Positions 7,097 through 15,459 of a stretch of DNA of 46,973 nt are shown in pieces. Below the pieces are notes generated by a model. That model had not been told where the DNA came from and searched no databases. It saw only the letters and a program-made list of their open reading frames with translations. The stretch is from Terriglobia bacterium (GTDB taxonomy: Bacteria > Acidobacteriota > Terriglobia > Bryobacterales > Bryobacteraceae), in NCBI GenBank assembly GCA_020073615.1, contig JAIQEX010000040.1, positions 1-46,973 on the forward strand, written 5' to 3'. Each line of letters begins with the position of its first letter. Position 1 is the stretch's first letter. The translations under genes were made by a program, and so were the position numbers.

Positions 7097-8290
7097 GTGA
7101 TTCCCAATAAACAGACCGACTCAATTGTCAACGCGCTGAACGCGTTTCAAATCGAACTGCCTTCCTGGGGGTTTGCCAACACCGGAACCCGCTTCGGCAA
7201 GTTCCTGCAGCCGGCGGCGGCTCTCACTCTCGATGAGAAGTTCAGCGACGCGGGCCAGGTGCATAAGTGGACTGGAGTGTGCCCGGCCGTCGCGCTCCAC
7301 GTGCTGTGGGACATGCCGGGTGGGGTCAACGATGTCCGCGAAGTGCAGAGGCTGGAAGTGGAGCACGGGCTGCGGGCCGGGTCCATCAATCCGAACACCT
7401 TCGAGAGTCAGATCTACAAATACGGGTCGCTGGGTAATCCCGATCCGGCGGTGCGCCAAGAGGCGCTGGATCACATCCTGCGCAGCGCGGAGATCGCCCG
7501 CCATCTGGGCAGCCGCGACCTTTCGCTGTGGTTCGCCGACGGGTCGAACTACCCCGGTACGCAGAACATTCGCCGGCGGCGGCGCTGGTTTGAAGAGAAT
7601 CTGAAAACGGTACACCAGCAGCTTGCGCCGCAACAGCGGATGCTGGTGGAGTACAAGCCCTTCGAGCCGGCTTTCTATCACACCGACATCGCCGACTGGG
7701 GCATGGCGCTGCTGCTGGCGCAGGCCGCCGGGCCGCAAGCCAAGGTGCTGGTGGACACCGGCCACCACTACCAGGCGCAGAACATCGAACAGATCGTGGC
7801 CTGGCTGCTGGATCTGGATATGCTGGGCGGCTTCCACTTCAATGACCGCCGGTACGCCGACGACGATCTCACGATGGGGTCGATCGACCCCTACCAGGTC
7901 TTCCGCATCTTCCATGAAATCCGCTGTTTCGAATGGGAGGAGGGAAAGCGCGCCGATATCGCCTACATGATCGACCAGAGCCACAACCTGAAGGGCAAGA
8001 TCGAGGCGATGATCCAGACGGCGACGAGCGCGATGGAGCTATACGCCAAGGCGGCCCTGGTGGACCAGGAGAAGCTGGCCGCGCACCAGCGGAAGTGCGA
8101 CCTGGTGGACGCGGAGACCTGTCTCAAGGACGCTTTTGCCACCGACGTGCGGCCGGTGATCCGCGAGTGGGCGCAATCCAGGGGCCTGCCGGCGGATCCC
8201 ATGGAGGCCTTCCGCCAGAGCGGCTATCTGGAGCGCATCACCGCGGAGCGGAGCAAGCGCAACGCCGCGGCGGTGTCGAGTTACGCATGA
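7097..8290 (+). CDS. rhaI: L-rhamnose isomerase, RhaI type
   Basis: The 397-residue protein is a xylose-isomerase-like TIM barrel of the RhaI family (Pseudomonas stutzeri type rather than E. coli RhaA). It interconverts L-rhamnose and L-rhamnulose in the cytoplasm. The metal-binding segments are visible in order: VEYKPFEPAFYHTD (Glu near 185), VLVDTGHHYQ (Asp 220), and GGFHFNDRRYADDD (His 247, Asp 250 and following acids). The only start that keeps the whole fold is GTG at 7097, which lacks a good Shine-Dalgarno; an ATG at 7086 runs into a stop after four codons. The mutarotase gene follows 31 bp downstream. Length and motifs fit the family. Confidence 0.9.
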   Translation: MIPNKQTDSIVNALNAFQIELPSWGFANTGTRFGKFLQPAAALTLDEKFSDAGQVHKWTGVCPAVALHVLWDMPGGVNDVREVQRLEVEHGLRAGSINPNTFESQIYKYGSLGNPDPAVRQEALDHILRSAEIARHLGSRDLSLWFADGSNYPGTQNIRRRRRWFEENLKTVHQQLAPQQRMLVEYKPFEPAFYHTDIADWGMALLLAQAAGPQAKVLVDTGHHYQAQNIEQIVAWLLDLDMLGGFHFNDRRYADDDLTMGSIDPYQVFRIFHEIRCFEWEEGKRADIAYMIDQSHNLKGKIEAMIQTATSAMELYAKAALVDQEKLAAHQRKCDLVDAETCLKDAFATDVRPVIREWAQSRGLPADPMEAFRQSGYLERITAERSKRNAAAVSSYA

Positions 8291-8321
8291 ATCTACGGTC
8301 CGCGCTATGCGGAGTATACAC

Positions 8322-8639
8322 ATGCCTCACTATGCATTCAAACTGCGCATCAAAGCCGGCGCCATCGAGGAATACGACCGCGAACATCAGCGGGTCTGGC
8401 CGGAGTTGCTGGCCAAGCTGAAAGAAGTTGGGATCTCCGAGTACTCCATCTTCCGGCGCGGGCGGGAACTGGTTCTGTCGCTGCGCGCCGACGACTTCGA
8501 CAAGGCCTGGGACGAACTGGACCGCGACCCGGTGAATCAGCGTTGGCAGGCCTACATGAGCCGTCTTTTCGAGCCCGTGCCGGACCAACAGCCAGGGGAA
8601 CGGTTCGCCATGATGAGGGAAGTCTTCTACCTCGAGTAA
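8322..8639 (+). CDS. rhaM: L-rhamnose mutarotase
   Basis: The 105-residue protein matches RhaM/YiiL along its length. It has the opening MPHYAFKLRIKAG, the Tyr-His-Trp pattern EEYDREHQRVWPEL, the central AIYR-like segment GISEYSIFRRG, and the closing MMREVFYLE. It interconverts the alpha and beta anomers of L-rhamnose and feeds RhaI. The ATG at 8322 has GGAG 7 nt upstream, so it is preferred to the ATG at 8307. The gene shares a transcript with rhaI. Its last 13 bp overlap the 3' end of the convergent regulator gene. Kinase and aldolase genes of the pathway are not in this window. Confidence 0.92.
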   Translation: MPHYAFKLRIKAGAIEEYDREHQRVWPELLAKLKEVGISEYSIFRRGRELVLSLRADDFDKAWDELDRDPVNQRWQAYMSRLFEPVPDQQPGERFAMMREVFYLE

Positions 8640-9790
8640 GGGATCGACACGCCGGAGCCGGACACGCCGGAATCGGACAGAAGATCGTCGTTCGGGTAGA
8701 AGTGGTCGACGTTCTCCGGCGTGACGATGTGGTGGGTCGTGAACAGCGCCGGCGGCACGGCCTTGCCGCCCAGAATATCCAGTGCCAGCCGGATCAATCC
8801 ATCGCCATATTTTTCCGGGAAATATGCCACCGACGCCACCAGGCGGGTGTTGGCAGCGCGCAGCTCCGCTCGCGCCTCGCGTTCCGCGTTCTGGCCGACG
8901 ATGGCGCAATGGTTGGCGCGGCCGGCTTCCTGAAACGCGCGCAATGCGCCCAGCGCGCTGGGATCGTTGACCGCGCCCACCAGGATGCGCCGGGCTTTGG
9001 ATTGCCGCAGGTATTCGCGCACGCGCTCCTGGGCGGTGGGGAACTGGCCGTCGCCATCGACAGAGACGGTCCGGCACTGTTCGGCGACGCGGAGCGACTC
9101 GCCGATTCCCACGCCGATTCCGCGCAGCCGCGTCCTGGGGAGAGATCCCGCCCGCTGCAGCTCGATCAACAGGATCTCATCCACTTCGCCGTTCCAGTTC
9201 CGCTTGGCCCACCGGCCGAGATGATGGCCCGCCATCAGCCCGGCCTGGTAGTTATTGGCGCCGAAGTAAGTGGCGCCCGGGTGCGGGATGTCGATGGCGA
9301 TGAACGGGATGTGCGCCTGCAGGTACTTGGCGGCGATGGCCGGCGCAATCGTCTCGTCGGTCTGGAATTCGATGACCAGATCCACCTGTTCGCGGATCAG
9401 GTAATCGGCGCTGCGCAGCGCGATTTTCGGCTGGTAGCGGTTATCCACCACGATCAGCTCGATCTCGGCGCGTTCCGCGGCGCGCATCAACCCCGCACGG
9501 ACTTCGCGGTCGAATGAGGCCTCCTGACCCTGCGCCGCATAGCCCAGGCGATACAGCCGGCGGCGGCGCACTTCGGCGGCCAGCCGATAATGGTTCTCGC
9601 CCACTTTATCCAGAAAGCCGCACTGGTGCAGGGTGTAGAGCAGGCGGAAGCACATGCCCTTGTGGAAACCGGTCCGCTCCACGACGTCGCGCAGGCGCAG
9701 GATGTCGCCGGGAGTCTGGAAGGCCTCCAGAACGCGCGACGCGTGCACCAGCGATTTCACCGTGTAGCGGCTGTGATTGGAAGTCTTCAC
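8627..9790 (-). CDS. Hybrid transcriptional regulator: IclR-like HTH fused to a periplasmic-binding-protein sugar sensor domain
   Basis: The protein has 387 residues. Residues about 5-75 form a winged HTH of the IclR kind (SLVHASRVLEAF, LRLRDVVERTGFHKGMCFRL, LHQCGFLDKVGENHYRLA). Residues about 95-375 resemble Peripla_BP_4/LacI-type sugar-binding domains (ADYLIREQVDLVIEFQTDE, IPFIAIDIPHPGATYFGANN, ILVGAVNDPSALGALRAF, and the C-terminal HHIVTPENVDHFY). LacI regulators carry a LacI HTH and IclR regulators carry a GAF-like effector domain, so this pairing is unusual. The GTG start at 9790 begins VKTSNHSRYTVKS; the frame stays open to 10183 but that extension is not protein-like. The convergent position beside rhaI-rhaM suggests rhamnose or a related sugar as effector, which is an inference. 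Confidence 0.8.
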   Translation of the reverse strand: MKTSNHSRYTVKSLVHASRVLEAFQTPGDILRLRDVVERTGFHKGMCFRLLYTLHQCGFLDKVGENHYRLAAEVRRRRLYRLGYAAQGQEASFDREVRAGLMRAAERAEIELIVVDNRYQPKIALRSADYLIREQVDLVIEFQTDETIAPAIAAKYLQAHIPFIAIDIPHPGATYFGANNYQAGLMAGHHLGRWAKRNWNGEVDEILLIELQRAGSLPRTRLRGIGVGIGESLRVAEQCRTVSVDGDGQFPTAQERVREYLRQSKARRILVGAVNDPSALGALRAFQEAGRANHCAIVGQNAEREARAELRAANTRLVASVAYFPEKYGDGLIRLALDILGGKAVPPALFTTHHIVTPENVDHFYPNDDLLSDSGVSGSGVSIPYSR

Positions 9791-10057
9791 CGGGAGCTCT
9801 CGCCAGCCTGTTGTATCAGTTTTGAAATCCAAAACGCAACCGCCCGATACTGGCCGTTCCATGCGTCCATACGGTCCAGCACCAAATACCAGCGGCCATT
9901 GCCAATGTCTCGGCCTCGGCAATCTTTGTATCCGGCGAAACGGACGCACCTGGGTAGCGAGGCTGTGGAACGAGTGGGGGCGGGCTATACTAATCTTCTG
10001 CACAGCAGCTCTGCTTACGGCTACATCAGCGACGAAGCCCTGCTTTCCCTCGATTCG

Positions 10058-11155
10058 ATGGAGGGCATCCACCAGTTGCCCGAATCGGCCGTGCCGAAAC
10101 TCGCGGCGCCGGCCCTCCCCGCTCCGCCCTGGTGGGCTTACATTCCGGCCGTGTTGCTTACCGGAATCGCGTACGGGCTGCATTACCTTCCCGTCCCTCC
10201 GTTTCGCGTGGTGAGTGGAGCGGGCGTGCGATATCCGGTAAGCTCTGCCATTATCGCTATCGTTGCCGGCGTGCTGGTGCGCAACCTGATTCCACTCCCC
10301 GAGGCCGCCATCGAGAGCGCCAAGGGACTGGCGCGGCGCATCATTCCGTTGACCATCGTGCTCACCGGCGCGGGCCTCAACCTGCGGCGCGTGGTTTCCG
10401 TGGGGCCGCGCGCGCTGCTCATCACGGTGCTCTGCCTGACGGCTGCGATGGCGGTGACGGTTTTCCTCGCGCGGCTATTCGGCCTGTGGCATCGCACCGG
10501 AATGCTGATCGGCGCGGGCACGGCCATTTGCGGCACCAGCGCCATCGTTGCGGTGGCCCCCCTGATCGAGGCTGAAGACCAGGATTTGATGCTTTCCATC
10601 GGCACCGTGAATATCATCGGGCTGGCGCTCATGTTCGTGTTGCCGGCGGCGGGCGGCGCCCTGCATCTGCGCGATGACGCGTTCGGCGTCTGGGCCGGCA
10701 CCACCATCCACGCGGTTCCTCAAGTGGTGGCGGCCGGCTTCGCCTACAGCGCTTCGGCCGGCGCCCTGGCCACGCTGGTGAAGTTGGTGCGCGTCACCCT
10801 GCTGGCGCCGTTCCTGTTCGTGCTCGGCTTCTGGCACGTGCGCCGTCATGGCTCCGCGGTGGCCATCCCCTACGCGCGGCTGGTGCCGACGTTCGTCTAC
10901 GGTTTCCTCGCGCTTGCGCTGTCGAACACGCTGGACCTGTTTCCCATTCTGCAGTTCCGTTTCGGCGCGATTCCACTGGCCGACGTGCTCACCAACCTGG
11001 GCGAGCTGTTGCTCACCCTCTCCATGGCGGCGATGGGTTTGGAAGTCAGCGTCCGGTTCCTGGCGCGGACCGGCGGGCGGGCCGTGCTGACTGGCGCGGC
11101 GGCCAGTATCGTCCTGTGCCTGGTGAGCCTGCTGTTGATTCATGTGCTGTTATAG
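10058..11155 (+). CDS. YeiH-family putative sulfate/anion exporter (UPF0324)
   Basis: The 365-residue inner-membrane protein has about ten hydrophobic segments. Family hallmarks are visible: VLVRNLIPLP, LTIVLTGAGLNL, a GAGTAICGTSAIVAVAPLI motif mid-protein, TTIHAVPQVVAAGF, and the final NLGELLLTLSMAAMGLEV. The function of YeiH proteins is poorly established; some are annotated as sulfate exporters. The ATG at 10058 is the first start consistent with the fold, but no good Shine-Dalgarno precedes it. A possible -10 (TATACT) lies at 9986-9991. The 267-bp region 9791-10057 separates it from the divergent regulator gene and probably holds both promoters. The HugZ-like gene overlaps its 3' end. Confidence 0.85.
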   Translation: MEGIHQLPESAVPKLAAPALPAPPWWAYIPAVLLTGIAYGLHYLPVPPFRVVSGAGVRYPVSSAIIAIVAGVLVRNLIPLPEAAIESAKGLARRIIPLTIVLTGAGLNLRRVVSVGPRALLITVLCLTAAMAVTVFLARLFGLWHRTGMLIGAGTAICGTSAIVAVAPLIEAEDQDLMLSIGTVNIIGLALMFVLPAAGGALHLRDDAFGVWAGTTIHAVPQVVAAGFAYSASAGALATLVKLVRVTLLAPFLFVLGFWHVRRHGSAVAIPYARLVPTFVYGFLALALSNTLDLFPILQFRFGAIPLADVLTNLGELLLTLSMAAMGLEVSVRFLARTGGRAVLTGAAASIVLCLVSLLLIHVLL

Positions 11156-11942
11156 TGGAACGGTGTCCACGCGGCAACATGGCGGGGCCGGACCCGCCGT
11201 TACCGAGGTGCCGGAAACGTCGCTCGCCGAACGGGCGCGGACGCTGGCCGCACTCGGCCGCATCGGCAGCCTGTCGACGCACTCGCGCAAGGTTCCGGGC
11301 TTTCCTTTCGGCTCCATGATGCCCTACGCCGCGGACGAGCGCGGTCGCCCGGCGTTCTTCATCAGCAGCATGGCCATGCACACCCAGAACCTGCGCCAGG
11401 ACGCGCGCGCCAGTCTGCTCATCACCCAGCCGGATGAGGCCGGGGATCCGCTGGGCGCTGCCCGCGTGACGCTGGTAGGTACGGCTGCGGAGGCTCCGGC
11501 AGCCGAGGTCCGCGACCTGTACCTGGCGCGCTATGAGAACGCCCGCTACTGGCAGGAATATAGCGATTTCGCCTGGTACCGGCTGGAGATTGAGGCCGTC
11601 TATTTCATCGGCGGCTTCGGTGTGATGGGCTGGGTTTCGGCCGATGACTACGCCGCCGCACGGCCCGACCCGCTGGTCGAGGCCGCACCGGGAATCCTTC
11701 AGCACATGAATGCCGATCACGCCGCAGCGCTGCGCCTGATCGCCCGCCGCTTCGCGGGCGAGGATGCCGATGAAGCCGCGATGACCGCCATCGACCGCCT
11801 GGGTTTCTACCTGCGGCTGCGCTGCGGCGAGAAAGTTCACGGCCGGCGCGTCGCGTTCCTGCGCGAGGTGAGCGACGCCGCCAGTGCCCGCGCCGTGCTG
11901 ATCGAGATGGCCAAACAGGCGCGATCGAGCGGGGAGGCCTGA
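11142..11942 (+). CDS. HugZ-like FMN-binding protein (pyridoxamine-phosphate-oxidase fold plus DUF2470)
   Basis: The 266-residue protein has a split-barrel flavin-binding domain at about residues 25-165 (LAALGRIGSLSTHSRKVPGF, FFISSMAMHTQNLRQDARAS, LLITQP, ARVTLVGTA) and a DUF2470 domain at about 180-262 (ILQHMNADHAAALRLIARRF, AMTAIDRLGF). Related proteins bind heme or flavin and act in heme use or as redox enzymes; the exact reaction here is unknown. The ATG at 11142 overlaps the yeiH-like gene by 14 bp; a GTG at 11163 is an alternative start and would remove seven unlikely N-terminal residues. The gene is probably co-transcribed with the transporter. It converges on dxs with 4 bp between stops. 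Confidence 0.82.
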   Translation: MCCYSGTVSTRQHGGAGPAVTEVPETSLAERARTLAALGRIGSLSTHSRKVPGFPFGSMMPYAADERGRPAFFISSMAMHTQNLRQDARASLLITQPDEAGDPLGAARVTLVGTAAEAPAAEVRDLYLARYENARYWQEYSDFAWYRLEIEAVYFIGGFGVMGWVSADDYAAARPDPLVEAAPGILQHMNADHAAALRLIARRFAGEDADEAAMTAIDRLGFYLRLRCGEKVHGRRVAFLREVSDAASARAVLIEMAKQARSSGEA

Positions 11943-11946
11943 CGAT

Positions 11947-13845
11947 CTACGGCGCCACGCTCAAGCGGTGCGGCGTGCGCGCCTGCAAGAGCGGCCTGAG
12001 CCTTTCCAACGCAGCTTCCACGCTGACGCCGTACTTTGCGCGCAGGGCCTCGATCTTGCCGTGCTCGATGAACTGGTCGGGCCAGCCGATGCGCACCACC
12101 GGAACGCTCAGCCCCAGGCTGTTCAGCTCCTCCAGGATGGCGCTGCCGAAGCCGCCCCGCAGCACGTGATCCTCCAGGGTCAGGATCACATCCACGCTAC
12201 GCGCGAAAAACTCCAGCATGGCAACGTCGATGGGCTTGGCGAAGCGCGCATTGACGACCGCCGCGGAGTAGCCTTCGCCCTCCAGCTTGCGGGCGATCTC
12301 CTGCGCCATGGGCACCAGCGCGCCCAGCGCGAAAATCGCCACCCGGTCATTCTCGCCGTGCTCCAGAAGCTCGGCTTTTCCGATGGGGATGAGCGCGGGC
12401 ACGTCCTTCACCGGCGTGCCGGGTCCGACGCCGCGCGGATAACGTATGGCGATGGGGCCGTCCCACTGCATGGCCGTGAACAGCATGTCGGCCAGCTCGT
12501 CTTCATCCTTGGGCACCATGTGCACCAGGTTCGGAATGCCGCGCAGATAGCTGATGTCGAACACGCCGTGGTGCGTCGGCCCATCGTCGGCCGAGAGCCC
12601 GCCGCGGTCCATGCAAAACACCACCGGCAGGTTTTGCAGGCAGACGTCGTGCACCACGGGGTCGAAGGCGCGCTGCAGAAACGTGGAGTAAATGGCGCAG
12701 AACGGCTTGAAACCCTTGGCGGCCAGCCCCGCGGCGAACAGCACGGCGTGCTCCTCGGCGATGCCCACGTCGAAGTACTTGTCGGGGTGGTGTGGCTGGA
12801 AACGGTCCAGGCCCGTGCCGTTGGGCATGGCCGCGGTGATGGCCACCACCTTCTCATTGAAATCGGCCAGCTTCACCAGCGTGTCGGCGAACACTTCGGA
12901 ATAGGTTCTGCGGCTGAGCGGCTTGGTCTCGCCGGTCTCGGGATCGTAGGGGCCCAGGCCATGGAATTTCTTCTGCTTCTGCATGGCCGGCTCGAAGCCT
13001 CGGCCCTTCTGGGTGAGCACGTGCAGCAGCACCGGGCGGTCCTGCTTCTTCAGGAACTCGAACGTCTGGATCAACGTCGCCACGTCGTGCCCGCCGATCG
13101 GCCCGTAGTAGCGCAGTCCCAGCTCCTCGAAAATGACGCTGGGCAGCAGGATGCTCTTGGCCGCTTCTTCCGCCCGCCGGGCCACGCGCAGCGCGATCTT
13201 GCCGCCCAGCCGCTCCACGAACCTTCCCGCGCGCTCATGCAGCGAGTCGTACCGCGGGCTGGTGACGATCTTATTCAGGTAACTCGCTATCGCGCCCACG
13301 TTCTTGTCGATGGACCATTCGTTATCGTTCAGCACCACGATCAGCCGCTTAGTATGGTGCGCGATGTTATTCAGTGCCTCGTAAGTGATGCCACAGGTAA
13401 AAGCCGCATCCCCGGCCACGGCGATCACATGTTCCTTGCCACCGAGCTTATCGCGCGCCACCGCCATGCCGAGCGCCGCCGAGAGCGCCGTGCCCGCGTG
13501 TCCCGCGCCGTAACAATCGTGCGCGCTCTCGGTGCGCAGCATGAAGCCGTTCAAACCGCCCGGAGTGCGTATGGTATGAAACCGCTCGCGCCGCCCGGTG
13601 AGTAACTTGTGAACGTAAGCCTGATGACTTACGTCGAAAAGGAGATGGTCCTGCGGCGTGTGAAATACATAGTGCAGGGCGATGGTCAGCTCCACCACTC
13701 CCAGATTGGGCCCCAGGTGGCCGCCATTGATCGAGAGGACGGCGATCAGTTCTTCGCGGATCTCCGCCGCCAGCCGCTCCAGGTCCGCGATAGGGAGCTT
13801 CCGCACGTGCTCGGGCGAATCTATGCCATCCAGTATGCGTGACAT
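11947..13845 (-). CDS. dxs: 1-deoxy-D-xylulose-5-phosphate synthase
   Basis: The 632-residue protein has the length and three-domain order of Dxs, the thiamine-diphosphate enzyme that joins pyruvate and glyceraldehyde 3-phosphate in the first step of the MEP isoprenoid pathway. Visible blocks are INGGHLGPNLGVVELTIALH, SHQAYVHKLLTGRRERFHT, the NDNEWSI cofactor loop, the catalytic GIAEEHAVLFAAGLAAKG, and DRGGLSADDGPTHHG. Several canonical positions differ: GDG of the ThDP motif reads GDA, WDVGHQ reads FDVSHQ, and GHxSTS reads GHAGTA. This marks a divergent subgroup or paralogue. The ATG at 13845 (MSRILDGIDSPEHV) is preferred over the ATG at 13884. No strong Shine-Dalgarno is seen. Confidence 0.9.
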   Translation of the reverse strand: MSRILDGIDSPEHVRKLPIADLERLAAEIREELIAVLSINGGHLGPNLGVVELTIALHYVFHTPQDHLLFDVSHQAYVHKLLTGRRERFHTIRTPGGLNGFMLRTESAHDCYGAGHAGTALSAALGMAVARDKLGGKEHVIAVAGDAAFTCGITYEALNNIAHHTKRLIVVLNDNEWSIDKNVGAIASYLNKIVTSPRYDSLHERAGRFVERLGGKIALRVARRAEEAAKSILLPSVIFEELGLRYYGPIGGHDVATLIQTFEFLKKQDRPVLLHVLTQKGRGFEPAMQKQKKFHGLGPYDPETGETKPLSRRTYSEVFADTLVKLADFNEKVVAITAAMPNGTGLDRFQPHHPDKYFDVGIAEEHAVLFAAGLAAKGFKPFCAIYSTFLQRAFDPVVHDVCLQNLPVVFCMDRGGLSADDGPTHHGVFDISYLRGIPNLVHMVPKDEDELADMLFTAMQWDGPIAIRYPRGVGPGTPVKDVPALIPIGKAELLEHGENDRVAIFALGALVPMAQEIARKLEGEGYSAAVVNARFAKPIDVAMLEFFARSVDVILTLEDHVLRGGFGSAILEELNSLGLSVPVVRIGWPDQFIEHGKIEALRAKYGVSVEAALERLRPLLQARTPHRLSVAP

Positions 13846-13967
13846 ATCATTGTTACGAGGCAATCTGAGCCGAAGATAGCACATCCGGAGCCGCTCGCAT
13901 TTGAAACCGGACTCAGCGCCAGCGTATCATGCAGCACGGAGGTTCGATTTGCCCCGAGGGAAACCGC

Positions 13968-15458
13968 GTGCAGGCCTATGACGCCGGCCGCACGGAGAGC
14001 AGGCGCGGCCCGCTCCTCATGTTGTGCGCCGTAGCCGCGCTCCTCTTCGCCATCCTGCTGGTCTATTCCCGCACCATCGCTTTTGCCTGGGACGAGGGCT
14101 TTCACCTGCTGGCGGCGCAGTTGATCCTGGCCGGGAAGCGCCCCTATCTCGATTTCTGCTACCCGCAGGCGCCGCTGTACGCTTACTGGAACGCCCTATG
14201 GATGGGCCTCTTCGGGGATACCTGGCGCGTGGCGCACGCCGTATCCGCGGTGGTTACGGCCGGCGCCATCCTGCTGGCGGCGGAATTCCTCGTGGCGCGA
14301 TTTCCAGTCGCCGGTTGGCGCCTGGCGTGCGCCGTCGCGGCCGCGCTCGCGGCCGGCTTGAACGCCACCGTGGTGGGGTATGGCGCCATCGGGCAGGCTT
14401 ACGGGCTGTGCTTGTTTCTGCTCGTCGCCGCATTTCGCGTTTCCGTTGCCGCTGTCGAGCGCGCGAGTCCGCTCTGGTCGGCGGCGGCTGGTTTTTTCGC
14501 CGGCGCTGCCGTGGGATCTTCTCTGTTGACCGCCGCCGCCGCGCCCGTGCTCCTGGTCTGGATCCCGCTCCACAACCGCGCGGGCAATCGCGGGGCGAAA
14601 CTCGCCGCATACCTCGCCGGCGCGGCGGTTCCGTTTCTGCCGCTGCTCTGGTTGTTCGCCCGCTCCCCGCACGCCGTATTCTTCAACCTGGTCCTATACC
14701 AGCTCCGCTACCGGCGCGTGAATTGGGAAGACGCCACCGCGCACGACCTCGCCGTGCTCACCTCATGGCTGGTTTCTTCGCAGCCTCTGCTGCTGGCCCT
14801 GCTCGCCGCCCTCGGCCTGCGGTTCATCGCCCGCATGAGCGGCTGGGACCGGGCGAAGCGTGCGGAGTTCTACCTGTGCGCCTGGCTGGCGCTGGCCATC
14901 GGCGCCGAACTGTGCGCCACGCACCCCACCTTCGAGCGCTACTTCATCCTGGTGACGCCTTTCCTCGCCATTCTTGCCGCGGTGGGATTTCACGCGGCCG
15001 CCTCGCGGTTGTACCACCCGGTTCGGCCGATGGTGCCGCTGGCGGCGCTGGCCCTGCTGCTCACCGTCCCGCTTGCCAAATCGGTGTATCAGGAGACCGC
15101 CGCGCTCTCGTGGCGCGACCTGGAGGCAGTAGCCCGCAAGATCGAGGAAGTGACGCCTCCGGGCGGAATCCTGTGGGGCGACGAACATTTCCATTTTCTG
15201 ACCCGGCGCCCGCCGCCCGAAGGCGTGGAATTTTCGTACGCGCAGGTGATCGACATGCCCGCCGCGCAGGCCGCCCCGTTGCACATCGTGAACCTGGATG
15301 AATTGGTCCGCCAGGCCACAGCCGGCGCGTTTGCCACGGTGGCCACCTGCGAAGCCGAACCGGAAATCCAGCAGATGGGCCTCGCGCAACTCTACCTCCA
15401 CCAGGCCAAAATCAAAAGCTGCACGGTGTTCTGGGACCGCGCGCCGGCCCGGCAGTGA
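13968..15458 (+). CDS. GT-C type membrane glycosyltransferase (PMT/ArnT-like, GT39/GT83 clan)
   Basis: The integral membrane protein has about 496 residues and roughly ten to twelve hydrophobic segments. After the first transmembrane helix comes the acidic loop motif IAFAWDEGFHLLAAQ with the Asp-Glu pair expected of GT-C enzymes, then PYLDFCYPQAPLYAYW. A second family feature, ERYFILVTPFLAIL, lies two thirds along, and a periplasmic domain closes the protein. Such enzymes transfer sugars from polyprenyl-phosphate donors to lipids or proteins. GTG at 13968 has GAGGGA at a fitting distance; ATG at 13929 would add 13 residues. It is divergent from dxs and converges on the next gene with 1 bp between the stops. 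Substrate unknown. Confidence 0.75.
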   Translation: MQAYDAGRTESRRGPLLMLCAVAALLFAILLVYSRTIAFAWDEGFHLLAAQLILAGKRPYLDFCYPQAPLYAYWNALWMGLFGDTWRVAHAVSAVVTAGAILLAAEFLVARFPVAGWRLACAVAAALAAGLNATVVGYGAIGQAYGLCLFLLVAAFRVSVAAVERASPLWSAAAGFFAGAAVGSSLLTAAAAPVLLVWIPLHNRAGNRGAKLAAYLAGAAVPFLPLLWLFARSPHAVFFNLVLYQLRYRRVNWEDATAHDLAVLTSWLVSSQPLLLALLAALGLRFIARMSGWDRAKRAEFYLCAWLALAIGAELCATHPTFERYFILVTPFLAILAAVGFHAAASRLYHPVRPMVPLAALALLLTVPLAKSVYQETAALSWRDLEAVARKIEEVTPPGGILWGDEHFHFLTRRPPPEGVEFSYAQVIDMPAAQAAPLHIVNLDELVRQATAGAFATVATCEAEPEIQQMGLAQLYLHQAKIKSCTVFWDRAPARQ

Positions 15459-15459
15459 C

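Noticed and set aside
9791-10183. N-terminal extension of the hybrid regulator to 518 residues
   Set aside because: The extra 131 residues are not protein-like and run into the divergent yeiH-like promoter and coding region; GTG at 9790 begins the HTH domain.
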